Shown here piece by piece: positions 19,101 through 27,801 of a stretch of DNA of 64,000 nucleotides. The stretch comes from Tenacibaculum aiptasiae (GTDB lineage Bacteria; Bacteroidota; Bacteroidia; Flavobacteriales; Flavobacteriaceae), in the NCBI RefSeq assembly GCF_008806755.1, contig NZ_WAAU01000030.1, forward strand, positions 155,466 to 219,465. The letters run 5' to 3'. Both the position numbers and the translations under genes were made by a program. How positions within the stretch are numbered: position 1 is the first letter of the stretch; each line of letters opens with the position of its first letter. The notes below the pieces were generated by a model, which saw only the letters and a program-made list of their open reading frames with translations, had not been told where the DNA came from and searched no databases.

Positions 19101-20554
19101 TATATCAGGAGCAAGTAATGCTACTTTCACAGAAGTTAGCAGACTTTACCAAAGGTGAGGCCGATGTACTTCGTAAGGCAATGGGTAAAAAACAAATTGC
19201 GGTACTAGCGAAAATGAAGCCTAAGTTTGTGAAACAAGCAATGGCGAATGGACATGACGAAAAGGCCTTAGAGAAGATTTGGAAAGACTGGGAAGCCTTT
19301 GCATCCTATGCCTTCAATAAGTCGCACTCTACCTGTTATGCTTGGATTGCTTACCAAACCGCTTATTTAAAAGCGCATTATCCTGCCGAATATATGGCTG
19401 CAGTATTATCAAATAACATGAACGATATTAAAACCGTATCCTTCTTTATGGAAGAATGTAAACGTATGGGACTTGAAGTATTAGGGCCAGACGTTAACGA
19501 ATCCTTTTCTAAATTCTCTGTAAACAAAGAAGGAGCTGTTCGTTTTGGAATGGCAGCGATTAAAGGTGTGGGTGCATCTGCCGTAAAAGCTATTATTGAC
19601 GAACGTACAGAAAATGGAAACTTTACTTCTGTATTCGATGTGGCAAAACGTGTAGATTTACGTGTAGCTAACAAAAAAGCTTTTGAAGGTTTAATTTTAG
19701 CAGGTGGATTTGATTCTTTCACCCAAACCCATAGAGCACAGTATTTTGTAGAAGACGAAAAGAGCCAGAAGTTTATAGAAAAAGCCTTGCGCTTTGGTAA
19801 TAAATATCAAGAGAATTTAAATTCATCACAGGTGTCTTTATTTGGTGAAGCTTCAGATGTAGATTTACCTGAACCTATTATCCCTGAATGTGATACTTGG
19901 GGAACCATGGAGCTATTAGCTAGAGAAAAGGAAGTAGTAGGAATGTATATTTCTGCCCATCCTCTTGATGACTTTAAAAACGAAATGAAATTTTGTAACG
20001 CTTCTCTTTCACATTTTAAAGACATTGCTAGATATGAAGGTATGGGACTTTCTTTTGCTGGAATTGTAACCGATGTTCAGCATCGAGTTTCAAAAGCTGG
20101 TAAAGGCTGGGCTGCTTTTACTATGGAAGATTATAATGATAGTTTCGAATTTAGAATTTTTGGTGAAGATTATCTAAAGTTTAAACACTTCTTAGTTCCG
20201 AATTCTTTCTTATACGTAAAATCAACTATTAAACCTGGTTGGGTAAACAAAGAAGGTGTCAAAGGTGACCCTAGAGTTGGCTTTAACGAATTCTTATTAC
20301 TGCACGACATTATGGATAAAATGTGTAAAAAGGTAACTATTAAAATGCCTTTACACGAAGTAAAAGAAGAGAAAATTAAAGACTTACAGCATCTGTTTGC
20401 CATCAACAGAGGTTCGCAAAGTTTACATTTTACTATTTGGGATGCCGAAGAAAAAATTGAACTGAATTTACCTAGTAGAACCACGAAGATTAAAATTTCT
20501 AGTGAGTTCCTCAAAACACTAGACGAACAGCATATTAATTACAAGCTAAATTAA
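16181..20554 (+). CDS. dnaE: DNA polymerase III alpha subunit with fused N-terminal 3'-5' exonuclease
   Basis: 1457 residues, about 300 longer than E. coli DnaE. Residues 1-190 form a DnaQ-type exonuclease: Asp5/Glu7 in FDTETTGLP, GQNVGFDVN, and HNATADVEATT. A PHP domain follows from about 260 (HLHNHTQYSVL). The polymerase palm carries PGRGSAAGS, the catalytic PDIDIDF (Asp688 and Asp690) and Asp855 in KMDFLGLKTLT. The C-terminus has an OB fold near 1285-1360. This fused arrangement is known in Flavobacteriia and would place proofreading in cis. The start ATG opens straight into the exonuclease strand. A small gene begins right after the stop. Confidence 0.95.
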   Translation: MYLIFDTETTGLPKSWNAPITDTDNWPRAIQIAWQLHDELGNVIEHNDFLIQPEGFNIPYDAERIHGISTDLALEQGISLDEGLRLFNEALSKTKFVVGQNVGFDVNIMGCEFHRLGIENNLTELPVLDTCTEHTAQLCQIPGGRGGKFKLPTLTELHNHLFGTGFGEAHNATADVEATTRCFLELIRLRQYTEEQLDVPADYFQRYSEANPMPIQVIGLKHLNLKKESEKIRKRKEAENGEVTTVSTSEGLAALKDVQFAHLHNHTQYSVLQSTIQIGNIVKAAGEDNMSAVAMTDTGNMMAAFHFVQAVFGHNKAVEAANQEAIEKGEEPTQKPLKPIVGCEFFVCSDHTNKSQKDNGYQVVLLAKNKKGYHNIAKMSSIAFVDGFYYVPRIDKEVIKQYKEDVIVLTGNLYGEVPSKILNVGETQAEEALLWWKEQFGDDLYIELMRHGQEDEKVVNKTLLEFSKKHDIKVVASNNTFYLGKEDANAHDILLCVKDGEKQATPKGRGRGYRYGLPNDEYYFKSTEEMKTLFADLPEAIINIQEIVDKVEPFTLARDVLLPAFDIPEEFTDAKDNEDGGKRGENNFLRHLTYEGAKKRYGEITELIRERLDFELEVIEKTGYPGYFLIVEDFIREARNIGVSVGPGRGSAAGSVVAYCLWITNIDPIKYDLLFERFLNPERVSMPDIDIDFDDEGRSRVMDYVIDKYGANQVAQIITYGTMAAKSSIRDTARVLDLPLFEADRIAKLIPGMKLKKIFSLDEKGLKEKLRSEEIEMVNELKSIANGNGLEAETINKARILEGSVRNTGIHACGVIITPDDITKFVPVSLAKDSDMYVTQFDNSVVESAGLLKMDFLGLKTLTLIKDTVKIVKARHGVELDPENFPIDDEETYALFQRGETVGIFQYESPGMQKYMRELKPTVFADLIAMNALYRPGPLEYIPSFIRRKHGDEEITYDLPALEEYLAETYGITVYQEQVMLLSQKLADFTKGEADVLRKAMGKKQIAVLAKMKPKFVKQAMANGHDEKALEKIWKDWEAFASYAFNKSHSTCYAWIAYQTAYLKAHYPAEYMAAVLSNNMNDIKTVSFFMEECKRMGLEVLGPDVNESFSKFSVNKEGAVRFGMAAIKGVGASAVKAIIDERTENGNFTSVFDVAKRVDLRVANKKAFEGLILAGGFDSFTQTHRAQYFVEDEKSQKFIEKALRFGNKYQENLNSSQVSLFGEASDVDLPEPIIPECDTWGTMELLAREKEVVGMYISAHPLDDFKNEMKFCNASLSHFKDIARYEGMGLSFAGIVTDVQHRVSKAGKGWAAFTMEDYNDSFEFRIFGEDYLKFKHFLVPNSFLYVKSTIKPGWVNKEGVKGDPRVGFNEFLLLHDIMDKMCKKVTIKMPLHEVKEEKIKDLQHLFAINRGSQSLHFTIWDAEEKIELNLPSRTTKIKISSEFLKTLDEQHINYKLN

Positions 20555-20911
20555 ATGCTTCAAGAGTATCAAAATAGTATAGCCTTATTAACCAACGTGG
20601 TTGATAAGGCTTTATATATACAATTGGTACAGCAACTAAATAAAGATTTTGAACTTGTTAGTTTAGATATTACTTTCAACACCCAAAACAGTCCTGTTGA
20701 ACTAAAAAACAAACTTCAAGAAACTGTAAAAGACTTACTCTTAAACAATACCGATGACTATTACAACCTACTCTACCGTATTGATGTTTCGGAAACTACT
20801 TTAAAAAGTATTAATACCTCAACTATTGAGGACTATACAGAAGCTGTTACTTTTTTGATTTTAAAAAGGATTTGGCTAAAGGTATATTACAAAAACAAGT
20901 TTTCTAGCTAG
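20555..20911 (+). CDS. Small hypothetical protein directly downstream of dnaE
   Basis: 118 residues. The ATG follows the dnaE stop codon without a gap (TAAATG), so translational coupling is likely. It is predicted mostly helical (QEYQNSIALLTNVVDKALY, ELKNKLQETVKDLL) with no recognised domain. Conserved position next to the replicative polymerase would be worth checking; function unknown. Confidence 0.65.
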   Translation: MLQEYQNSIALLTNVVDKALYIQLVQQLNKDFELVSLDITFNTQNSPVELKNKLQETVKDLLLNNTDDYYNLLYRIDVSETTLKSINTSTIEDYTEAVTFLILKRIWLKVYYKNKFSS

Positions 20912-21091
20912 GCTTTTAATTATTTTTGATTACAATACTATTCATTTTCTACAAACAGAGGTTCTTAAAGTTTACATTTAACCACTTGATATACTAAAAA
21001 CTATACTAAATCCACCAAGTAAGAACGCTAAAACATCTTGTTAAATTTTAAAACTTCAGATAAACAACGTGATGATTACAAGTTGAATTAA

Positions 21092-21099
21092 TATCTTTG
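21092..21099 (+). promoter_or_regulatory. -7 box upstream of the lipoprotein/beta-barrel pair
   Basis: TATCTTTG is an exact TAnnTTTG match, 27 nt before the ATG at 21127. Confidence 0.5.
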
Positions 21100-21126
21100 C
21101 GCCCTTAATTTAAAATTGCTTTACTT

Positions 21127-23007
21127 ATGAAAAGAAATATTCATTTACTATGGATACTACTTATTGGCACTTTATTTTCTAGCTGTCAATATGAACTAGC
21201 TGAAGACTTTTATAACAACATTGAATTACAAGAACCTACAGTTAGCCTCAGTTTAATTAACTTTACTGAAGGAGAAACACTTACAACTCCTAGAAACATA
21301 AACTACAGCTATAATGCCCCATTAAAAAACTCTTTATATGAAATGAAATTTTATATTAATGGGTCATTAATACATACCACAAGTAAATCTAGTGGTTCAT
21401 TCTTGTTAGATATCCAAAAATTAAATAACGGAGAGCATAATTTAAATATTGAATATTACTTTAAGACAGGTTCTGGGAGCTTAGCCGAAATTAGTGGAGA
21501 GGAAGCTTTTTTAAAAAAAGAAAAATTTAATTTCCTCGTGGACAAAGCTCCTAAAATCCTTGAAATTGATAAAATTGAACACAAAGAAGGTTCAATTTTT
21601 ATATATTTCAAACCCTATTTTTTAATAAACGAAATAGGAAAATCTATAACTGCTACACTTAATGTAGAAGAAGTCAAAAACACATCATCATTTTATAGGA
21701 ATATCATTTTAACTAAAGAAGTTTTAGAAAAAGGAATTTATAAAGACATAAAAGCCTCCAATTTAAATCTAAAGTACAAAACTAAAATTGAAAATAACTT
21801 TCAAAGTGTCGATTCAGAAGTAAAAGAAATCAATATTCCTAATACATTTAAATTTAATGCTAATTTTATAAAAGGAAATAAATTAAAATTAACTTGGACT
21901 AAGTATCCACTTTACAATAATGTTCCTTTTTTTAACTTTACATACCTTAGTGCTTCGTACAACTTTTATGATGGTGAAAAAAACCTAACAACTATTGGTG
22001 GAGAAAAAATAATAGATAATCCTAACGTGGCTTTTGGAAAAGCTTTTGATTACAGGTTACATTTTCCAAATGCAGGTATTTCTCCTATTGATGATTTTAT
22101 TTATTCTGGAAAATATTTTTTTAACACCCCTATACACACAGGTTCACCATCTACATTTCCTGATACTGTAAAAAAAATCCTTTATGATAAATCTACAGAT
22201 AAAATTTATCTTTTAAAAATTGAACAAGACAATTACTACCCAATAGAAGACGAGGTCTATATTCAACAATACAACTCTACAAATCTTAATCTAGAACGTT
22301 CGGTCTTAATTTCAAAAACTAAAGGATCTCAAGGAGATTTAATATTAAATTCTGAAGGAGACTTAATATTAGATTTAAATGAAAAATCTTTAGTTATAAA
22401 TACAAATTCTCTTTCCGTAAAAAAACAATTTAATGGAGAGGACTATAACACTATAACTCAAGCTTCATTAGTTAGATATAGAAATAACATAGTTATTATT
22501 GAATCGCTAGACGACTCATGGGGAAAAATTCACTTTCACAACTCAGATACAAAAAAATTATTCTATTCTACAGATGCAGATAATCAATTTAGCTTATCAA
22601 ATTCTGCAAAGTATTTCTCAAAAAGACATTCTATTTATATTCGTAAAGGAGACACATATGTAGAATTTTTCGATACAGGATTATTAAATTTTAAAATTGT
22701 ATTTAATGAAAATAAAAACGAAATGTATGTTCCAATTTCTGGAGGGGAGTTCTTTATTTTGGACGCAAACACTAAACAAAAAAGAACTATAAAAAATCTA
22801 CCTCAAATTTATAATGTAAAATACGACCCCATATATAATACTCTTTTACTAAAGAAAACATATAATAACTCTATAGATGACTTATATTTTTTCAATATGG
22901 ACACTCAAGAATTAAAATCAATAAAAACAATTAGAGAAGCTGATTACTACCTACTTAATAATAATTTAATATCTAAAAGAGGTTTCTATTTAAAAAATGA
23001 TTTCTAA
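21127..23007 (+). CDS. Large surface lipoprotein, Ig-like plus propeller-like
   Basis: 626 residues with a lipoprotein signal peptide ending GTLFSSC (lipidated Cys20). The first 140 residues look like an Ig-like beta domain (NYSYNAPLKNSLYEMKFYI). The C-terminal 280 residues show repeated strand-turn patterns with Tyr/Leu and DKIYLL, NSEGDLILDL, YDPIYNTLLL, compatible with a beta-propeller. No enzyme motif. It overlaps the next gene by one base (TAATG), so the two are translated together, likely as partners at the outer membrane. Confidence 0.75.
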   Translation: MKRNIHLLWILLIGTLFSSCQYELAEDFYNNIELQEPTVSLSLINFTEGETLTTPRNINYSYNAPLKNSLYEMKFYINGSLIHTTSKSSGSFLLDIQKLNNGEHNLNIEYYFKTGSGSLAEISGEEAFLKKEKFNFLVDKAPKILEIDKIEHKEGSIFIYFKPYFLINEIGKSITATLNVEEVKNTSSFYRNIILTKEVLEKGIYKDIKASNLNLKYKTKIENNFQSVDSEVKEINIPNTFKFNANFIKGNKLKLTWTKYPLYNNVPFFNFTYLSASYNFYDGEKNLTTIGGEKIIDNPNVAFGKAFDYRLHFPNAGISPIDDFIYSGKYFFNTPIHTGSPSTFPDTVKKILYDKSTDKIYLLKIEQDNYYPIEDEVYIQQYNSTNLNLERSVLISKTKGSQGDLILNSEGDLILDLNEKSLVINTNSLSVKKQFNGEDYNTITQASLVRYRNNIVIIESLDDSWGKIHFHNSDTKKLFYSTDADNQFSLSNSAKYFSKRHSIYIRKGDTYVEFFDTGLLNFKIVFNENKNEMYVPISGGEFFILDANTKQKRTIKNLPQIYNVKYDPIYNTLLLKKTYNNSIDDLYFFNMDTQELKSIKTIREADYYLLNNNLISKRGFYLKNDF

Positions 23008-23687
23008 TGAAAAAGATAATTACACTTATTACTTTAATTCTTTCTTTGAATTTATTCTCACAAAAAGGAAAAATCTTTATAGAAACAAACTATAATACAT
23101 TTTCACATTCAAGCTTATCTAACTTTCAAAAAGAGCTTGCCAATGATATTAATCCTCAAATACCCATAGCTATAACCGATGATTTCTCTAGTCACGTTGG
23201 TTTTACTCTTGGATATGAAATAACAGATATTAAAACTTCTATTTTTGTAAGTTATAACTCTACTGGAGGTAAAATATCGTATTCAGATTTTTCTGGGGTA
23301 ATTAGACTCGAGCAACCTCTAAGTGCTTTTACCCTAGGTGGAATGTATCACTTAAATTTAAGTGATAAGTTTAAAATAGGCTTTAAAGGGTTTGCTATGT
23401 TTTCTAATTTAAAACTCGATAGCTATTCAAAAATCGGCTCAGTTGAAAACAAAAATTTGATCAAACTTAGCTCTATTGACATAGGAGTAGGTACATCGTT
23501 AATTTACGAATACCCTATTTCATTTTTTATTATCAGAGCTAATATTGGTTTTGACTTAACCCTTGGCAATCAATTAAATATTAATGGTATTCAAGACGCA
23601 TATTTAATAAATAAATCAGGAAAACAAGTCACTACAGGGTGGACTGGTTTTAGAAGTGGATTAGGAATCGCTATTCCTATTAATTAG
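23007..23687 (+). CDS. Outer-membrane beta-barrel protein
   Basis: 226 residues with a signal peptide (MKKIITLITLILSLNLFSQ) and then eight or so amphipathic strands (VGFTLGYEIT, SIFVSYNST, FTLGGMYHL, FKIGFKGFAMF, GVGTSLIYEY). This fits a small OmpA/OmpW-like barrel. Its coding start overlaps the stop of the surface lipoprotein, suggesting a complex or at least matched amounts. Function unknown. Confidence 0.75.
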   Translation: MKKIITLITLILSLNLFSQKGKIFIETNYNTFSHSSLSNFQKELANDINPQIPIAITDDFSSHVGFTLGYEITDIKTSIFVSYNSTGGKISYSDFSGVIRLEQPLSAFTLGGMYHLNLSDKFKIGFKGFAMFSNLKLDSYSKIGSVENKNLIKLSSIDIGVGTSLIYEYPISFFIIRANIGFDLTLGNQLNINGIQDAYLINKSGKQVTTGWTGFRSGLGIAIPIN

Positions 23688-23704
23688 CCAATTTCTAAAA
23701 TAAC

Positions 23705-23760
23705 TTTACTTGTACCTTCTTTATAACAAGGACAGTCCATACAAAGGAGGTACAAGTAAA
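23705..23760. repeat. Long-loop inverted repeat between convergent genes
   Basis: Perfect 13-bp arms TTTACTTGTACCT (23705-23717) and AGGTACAAGTAAA (23748-23760) around a 30-nt loop that itself can pair (TTCTTT / AAAGGA). It lies 18 nt after the barrel gene and could end transcription on both strands, but it lacks a classical T run. Confidence 0.6.
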
Positions 23761-23798
23761 ATAATTTCCTATTTTAAATATTTTGAATAGGAATAATC

Positions 23799-23848
23799 AT
23801 AGTAACTTTCTAATACATTCATATTTCAAAAACTCTCTAAGTTACTAT
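23799..23848. repeat. Second long-loop inverted repeat
   Basis: 10-bp arms ATAGTAACTT (23799-23808) and AAGTTACTAT (23839-23848) with a 30-nt loop, the same loop length as the inverted repeat just upstream. It touches the 3' end of the following minus-strand gene. Confidence 0.5.
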
Positions 23849-23851
23849 TAG

Positions 23852-25288
23852 TTATTTTGATTTAGATAAGTTATAAGTTACTCCTATAAAAAAGGCTCCT
23901 TTATAAACATCATTGTATCTTATTTCTAAATCATTTGCATTCACAAACATATTGTTATCATCTAAATTTCCTCTATCCAATACTTTTACATTGGTAAGTG
24001 AATACCCCAATGTAAACACCATTCTATTCTTTTCTGTAAACAAAAAGGATAGTCCTCCATAAAATCCTAAAGTACCATTAGAATTTACACTTAGTCCAGT
24101 TGAAAGTGCTGGTTGAAAACCATCTGAAATATTCTTATATACGTGAAGCATTCCTCCTAAAGCATGGGTTACTTTACTCGTTTCAGCTTTCTGTACTCCT
24201 TGTTTCCCCATATCTGTCTTATATGAAAAGTTCTCATCTCCTATAAAACTTAACAAATAACCAGAACTAAAATTCACCTTCCACTTATACCTTGTTTTAA
24301 GTTGAATAGACTCAAAAGAGTATACAACCTTTCCTTTCGAATTTTTTAATTTTGGTGTTAATGTTACTACATCATCTAACAACTGATACGAATCTGTATA
24401 TACATCAAAACTTTCTTCTTTAATTTTTTTGTATAAACTCAATCCTTCTATTGCTTTGTCCTTAATCATTTTTTGAGTTTCTGGTTTTACCAAAGAGTCT
24501 CTTAATTTATCTACATAAGCCATTTCTTTTTCAAAATACTTTTTCCTTGCAACACTTACTTCAGCTTTCTCTACTTTAAAAACTGTTTTTTCATTACTTG
24601 CTTTTAGCTCGCCTTTTAAATTAAACTTCTCAGCTTTTAATGTTTTATTAATAAGGTCATAGTTAAACTTCATTTTGCTGTAGTTTTCCAATAACTTACC
24701 TAATGTGTTATCTACTTCGGTTAAATCATCTAGGCTATCTGTATTAAATGTTGAAGCATAATAAGACCCTACATTACTTTTTAACACCTTCAAGTCTCTA
24801 ATAAAAATAGAATCTTTTAACTCTAAATTCAATCGATCTTTAAAAGACAAGTAGTTGTTTATTTTATAAAGATTAGCAATGAATTTTTGTTTATTTTTTA
24901 GAAAAATTTCTTTTGAACTTATTATTTCTTTTAAATCGTAGTTAGGATCTAATATGTTATCCATTAATTTTCTATCGATACCTAAGCCTTTTTTTTGCTT
25001 AGATTTATCACCTCCGTCCTTACTATCTTCTCCTTCTCCTACCTCTTCTTTTTCTTTAAAAACCTGAGGTATTTCAAAAACAGGAGTTTCTCCTTTTCCT
25101 TCAACTCCACCGCTAAGTTTAAACACATTAACATTGGTTATTTTAAACTTTACAGTATTTCCATATCTGTACTTTTTTTTAGGATATTTATTAAGGCCAA
25201 AAGGATCAATAATTATAATAGTATCTTCTTTTTGTGAATAAAGAGATAGCGTTAAAAAAAGTAATACAAAAAGTATAATTTTATTCAT
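23852..25288 (-). CDS. Secreted hypothetical protein with coiled-coil centre and barrel-like C-terminus
   Basis: 478 residues with a signal peptide (MNKIILFVLLFLTLSLYSQ). It has a charged linker (EEVGEGEDSKDGGDKSKQKK, about 83-102) and a long helical, Lys/Glu-rich middle (about 105-300) likely to form coiled coils. The C-terminal 140 residues have alternating strands (KWKVNFSSGYLLSFIG, GFYGGLSFLF, MVFTLGYSLTNV, GAFFIGVTYNLSK) like an outer-membrane barrel. No family recognised. It may anchor an elongated periplasmic or surface rod. Confidence 0.65.
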   Translation of the reverse strand: MNKIILFVLLFLTLSLYSQKEDTIIIIDPFGLNKYPKKKYRYGNTVKFKITNVNVFKLSGGVEGKGETPVFEIPQVFKEKEEVGEGEDSKDGGDKSKQKKGLGIDRKLMDNILDPNYDLKEIISSKEIFLKNKQKFIANLYKINNYLSFKDRLNLELKDSIFIRDLKVLKSNVGSYYASTFNTDSLDDLTEVDNTLGKLLENYSKMKFNYDLINKTLKAEKFNLKGELKASNEKTVFKVEKAEVSVARKKYFEKEMAYVDKLRDSLVKPETQKMIKDKAIEGLSLYKKIKEESFDVYTDSYQLLDDVVTLTPKLKNSKGKVVYSFESIQLKTRYKWKVNFSSGYLLSFIGDENFSYKTDMGKQGVQKAETSKVTHALGGMLHVYKNISDGFQPALSTGLSVNSNGTLGFYGGLSFLFTEKNRMVFTLGYSLTNVKVLDRGNLDDNNMFVNANDLEIRYNDVYKGAFFIGVTYNLSKSK

Positions 25289-25396
25289 GACAATAGCTTT
25301 TAAGATTAGTTACTGTCAAAATTATATTGAAATACACCTTGTTTTAATACCTATGAGTAGGTATTATGCTATTGATATATTCTCTTATTTACTAGA

Positions 25397-25969
25397 CTAT
25401 ACTTTGTTACGTTCCTTTATTTTCTTTTTCAGTTTTTTGTAAGAATATTTACGCTTCTTTTTTCTATCAGACCTGCCTTTTATAAAACCATAAACTTCAT
25501 TTGATTCAGGAAAATACTCCAAATAATTTTCAGAACATCCGTCAATATGATAATCATCTTTTCCTTCATTTGGTAAATTATACGACGACTCTACTGTTTT
25601 ATGCAATGAAAATATATAATACTTCCCTTTTTTAAATCCTGAAACACTTAATTTAAAATCATTACCATTACTTCCAAAAACTTCAACAATTTTTCGTTTC
25701 TCTCTTCCTTTAATTACTTCAATTATCTCCACTGTTATTGATTCATAAAAGTTTTGATTTTTTTCAAAAAGATAATCTTCAAACTCTGCCTTATCTTTCT
25801 GATTAATAGTTTTATTATCTTCAAAATGATAATACTTATCAAGCACTCTTACTTTTACAATAAGCTCGGAATATTTGGAAGCTTTTATAAAATTCCCTCC
25901 CCAATTACAGTCACTAGCATAACTAAAACTTGAGAAAAGTATAAGAAGGCTTACAAATATTTTTTTCAT
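25397..25969 (-). CDS. Small secreted protein, TIMP/NTR-like fold
   Basis: 190 residues from the ATG at 25969, which begins the signal peptide MKKIFVSLLILFSSFSYA. The mature protein starts SDCNWGGNF and goes through VKVRVLDKYY, VEIIEVIKG, VEVFGSNG and KKGKYYIFSL. This pattern resembles the NTR/TIMP-like OB fold found in secreted Bacteroidota proteins. The C-terminus is very basic (RKKKRKYSYKKLKKKIKER). Second Cys in CSENYLEYF could pair with the first. Weak family call. Confidence 0.55.
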   Translation of the reverse strand: MKKIFVSLLILFSSFSYASDCNWGGNFIKASKYSELIVKVRVLDKYYHFEDNKTINQKDKAEFEDYLFEKNQNFYESITVEIIEVIKGREKRKIVEVFGSNGNDFKLSVSGFKKGKYYIFSLHKTVESSYNLPNEGKDDYHIDGCSENYLEYFPESNEVYGFIKGRSDRKKKRKYSYKKLKKKIKERNKV

Positions 25970-25982
25970 TACCAGATTCACG

Positions 25983-26675
25983 CTACTTATTCAACTCTTT
26001 TAACGCTCTTCCTGCTGCCGATTTCCCATTAACCATTGCTGTTTTCGTTAATTCAATCAGCTTGTTTCTTGCTGGCTTGTATTTATGAAACCCTATTGTA
26101 GCTATTGCTTTTTCTTGAATGTACATATCTTCATCTTCCAAAAAAGGATAAATATAAGACTCAATTTCATCTGCCTTTACCAGTGTCATGGCAGAATACG
26201 CTAGTTGTTGCCTTAGATCTTCTTTGTTTTCAGGAACCTCTTCCAATTCATTTAAAATCCCTTCAATAATCTCTCTTCTATTCTCTAAATCAATATCATT
26301 TCCTCTTTTCGGATAGTCAAAAACCTCAATATCCAATTCATCAAAATCATAAGCATCAGGGTTTTGATAAATGGTGTTTATCAAATTGGTAATACTCTTA
26401 AATCTAGGCGCAAGGTTCATTTCTTCATTAGCTAAGTAACAAACCATTCCTTTTAGTTTGCCACCAACATACAAACACCAATAGTTCGAATTATTATCGG
26501 TCATTATAGGAATCAGGTTATTATAAACCTCGTATTCCTCAAAGTATTCAAGCATACTTTCAAAATCGTTTTCTTCAATTAATTCAAATCCATCTCTAGA
26601 ATTATAGTCCTGAAGCTTCCTTACATCATCTTTTTCGATTTCGTATTTTGATAAATATTCCATAGTTCTAATCAA
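25983..26675 (-). CDS. SMI1/KNR4 (SUKH)-like protein with HEAT-like repeats
   Basis: 230 residues. The N-terminal 110 residues resemble the SUKH/SMI1-KNR4 immunity fold: LIPIMTDNNSNYWCLYVGG, then GMVCYL and APRFKSITNLINTI. The C-terminal half is helical with HEAT-like periodicity (ADEIESYIYPFLEDEDMYI, EKAIATIGFHKYKPARNKL). SUKH proteins are common immunity proteins to polymorphic toxins. It starts 12 nt after the next gene upstream in the same strand, so it is operon-like. A shorter start (MEYLSKYE, 26663) is possible. Confidence 0.55.
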   Translation of the reverse strand: MIRTMEYLSKYEIEKDDVRKLQDYNSRDGFELIEENDFESMLEYFEEYEVYNNLIPIMTDNNSNYWCLYVGGKLKGMVCYLANEEMNLAPRFKSITNLINTIYQNPDAYDFDELDIEVFDYPKRGNDIDLENRREIIEGILNELEEVPENKEDLRQQLAYSAMTLVKADEIESYIYPFLEDEDMYIQEKAIATIGFHKYKPARNKLIELTKTAMVNGKSAAGRALKELNK

Positions 26676-26687
26676 TCAGTATTATTA

Positions 26688-27230
26688 CTAACTTTTTATT
26701 TGATTTACTAACACCTCTTTTTTATTAACAAAGCTGCACTCTATTTCTATTGAATCGAGAAAATTTTTAAGTGATTCTAATAACTTAGCATCAGCAGATT
26801 CAACAATAACCTTTCTATTGTCATAGTCATAATCTTCTACATTTCTAAGTTCAAACTCTATTTCGTTCTTACGAGTTAACTTGATAAACTTTACTATATC
26901 AGATTCGTTTAAATAATTCCTCCTATATACTCCTTCTTTTATTTTTTCTAAGCTAGGCTTGCTTTCAGGTTCAGAAATCTCATCCAAGTATTTAGAATAA
27001 TCTCCTGTAATAAAATCAATTCCCCAAGCAGCATAATATTCTTTAGTATGTTTGTTATACACAATTGGTCCAGATCCAAAAACGCCTCCTCTTTCATCAT
27101 CTGCTTCATAATCTTTATGCTTGTGAGTAATAAAAATATACTTACTCGTATCTAAAACCTTATCTATTTCACGTGGGGTTGTATAATTTTCTTTTAAAAG
27201 ATCTAAAACCTTTTCTTTATCAATCTTCAT
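26688..27230 (-). CDS. Imm35/YrhB-like putative immunity protein
   Basis: 180 residues. The central segment GSGPIVYNKHTKEYYAAWG resembles the glycine-rich core of Imm35/YrhB-like proteins. The rest is acidic and helical (SLEKIKEGVYRRNYLNESD), with a C-terminal strand/helix unit. Cytoplasmic, no signal peptide. Adjacent to the SUKH-like gene on the same strand. I infer a toxin-immunity role from the fold hint and context; no cognate toxin is present. Confidence 0.45.
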   Translation of the reverse strand: MKIDKEKVLDLLKENYTTPREIDKVLDTSKYIFITHKHKDYEADDERGGVFGSGPIVYNKHTKEYYAAWGIDFITGDYSKYLDEISEPESKPSLEKIKEGVYRRNYLNESDIVKFIKLTRKNEIEFELRNVEDYDYDNRKVIVESADAKLLESLKNFLDSIEIECSFVNKKEVLVNQIKS

Positions 27231-27296
27231 TTAATTTTAATTGTATACAAGGTTATAACTAACCTCCATTCCACAGAATGATGGTTGTAGTCTTTG

Positions 27297-27737
27297 TTAT
27301 CTATTCTTTTTTAATCTAAACTTTTTCCCTTCTTTGTAACCAATTGGAAGATTAGGACTTTTAATCCCAAACGGTCCTGTTCCTCCCGATTGATAATAAT
27401 ACTCTTCCTTATCATCCGAGTAACGTCCCGCGCATAGAAGTTTAAAGGTTGTTATTTTCCTATCTGATTTATGCACCGCAATATCTATCCAAACAGGAAC
27501 TTTCCCTTTTCTATAAAGTAAGTCTCTAACCTCTTTATATGTTAATCCAGTTTCAACTCTTTCATTATCCTCTGGGTAAATATCAAATTGAGTCAATGCA
27601 GGATTATCATTAGACATATTTAAATAAACATCATATCTAAATTCTGGGATTAACTTGTTCTTTAAGAACTCTTGAGCAAACTTAAAAGAAATAAAACTTG
27701 CTCCATTAATTAATGTTGAAAATTCTTCTTTTGTCAT
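27297..27737 (-). CDS. Hypothetical protein in the immunity-like cluster
   Basis: 146 residues, cytoplasmic, no recognised domain. Features: an N-terminal helix (MTKEEFSTLINGASFISFKF), the segment LTYKEVRDLLYRKGKVPVW, a Tyr/Asp/Glu-rich turn (YSDDKEEYYYQSGGTGPFG) and a basic C-terminus. Size, orientation and spacing match its neighbours, so a small immunity-type protein is a fair guess, no more. Confidence 0.5.
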   Translation of the reverse strand: MTKEEFSTLINGASFISFKFAQEFLKNKLIPEFRYDVYLNMSNDNPALTQFDIYPEDNERVETGLTYKEVRDLLYRKGKVPVWIDIAVHKSDRKITTFKLLCAGRYSDDKEEYYYQSGGTGPFGIKSPNLPIGYKEGKKFRLKKNR

Positions 27738-27801
27738 TTAATAAAAACTTAATTACTTCATACAATCATCCATTTCAAATTAAAACACCACTTCACAATA
27801 T

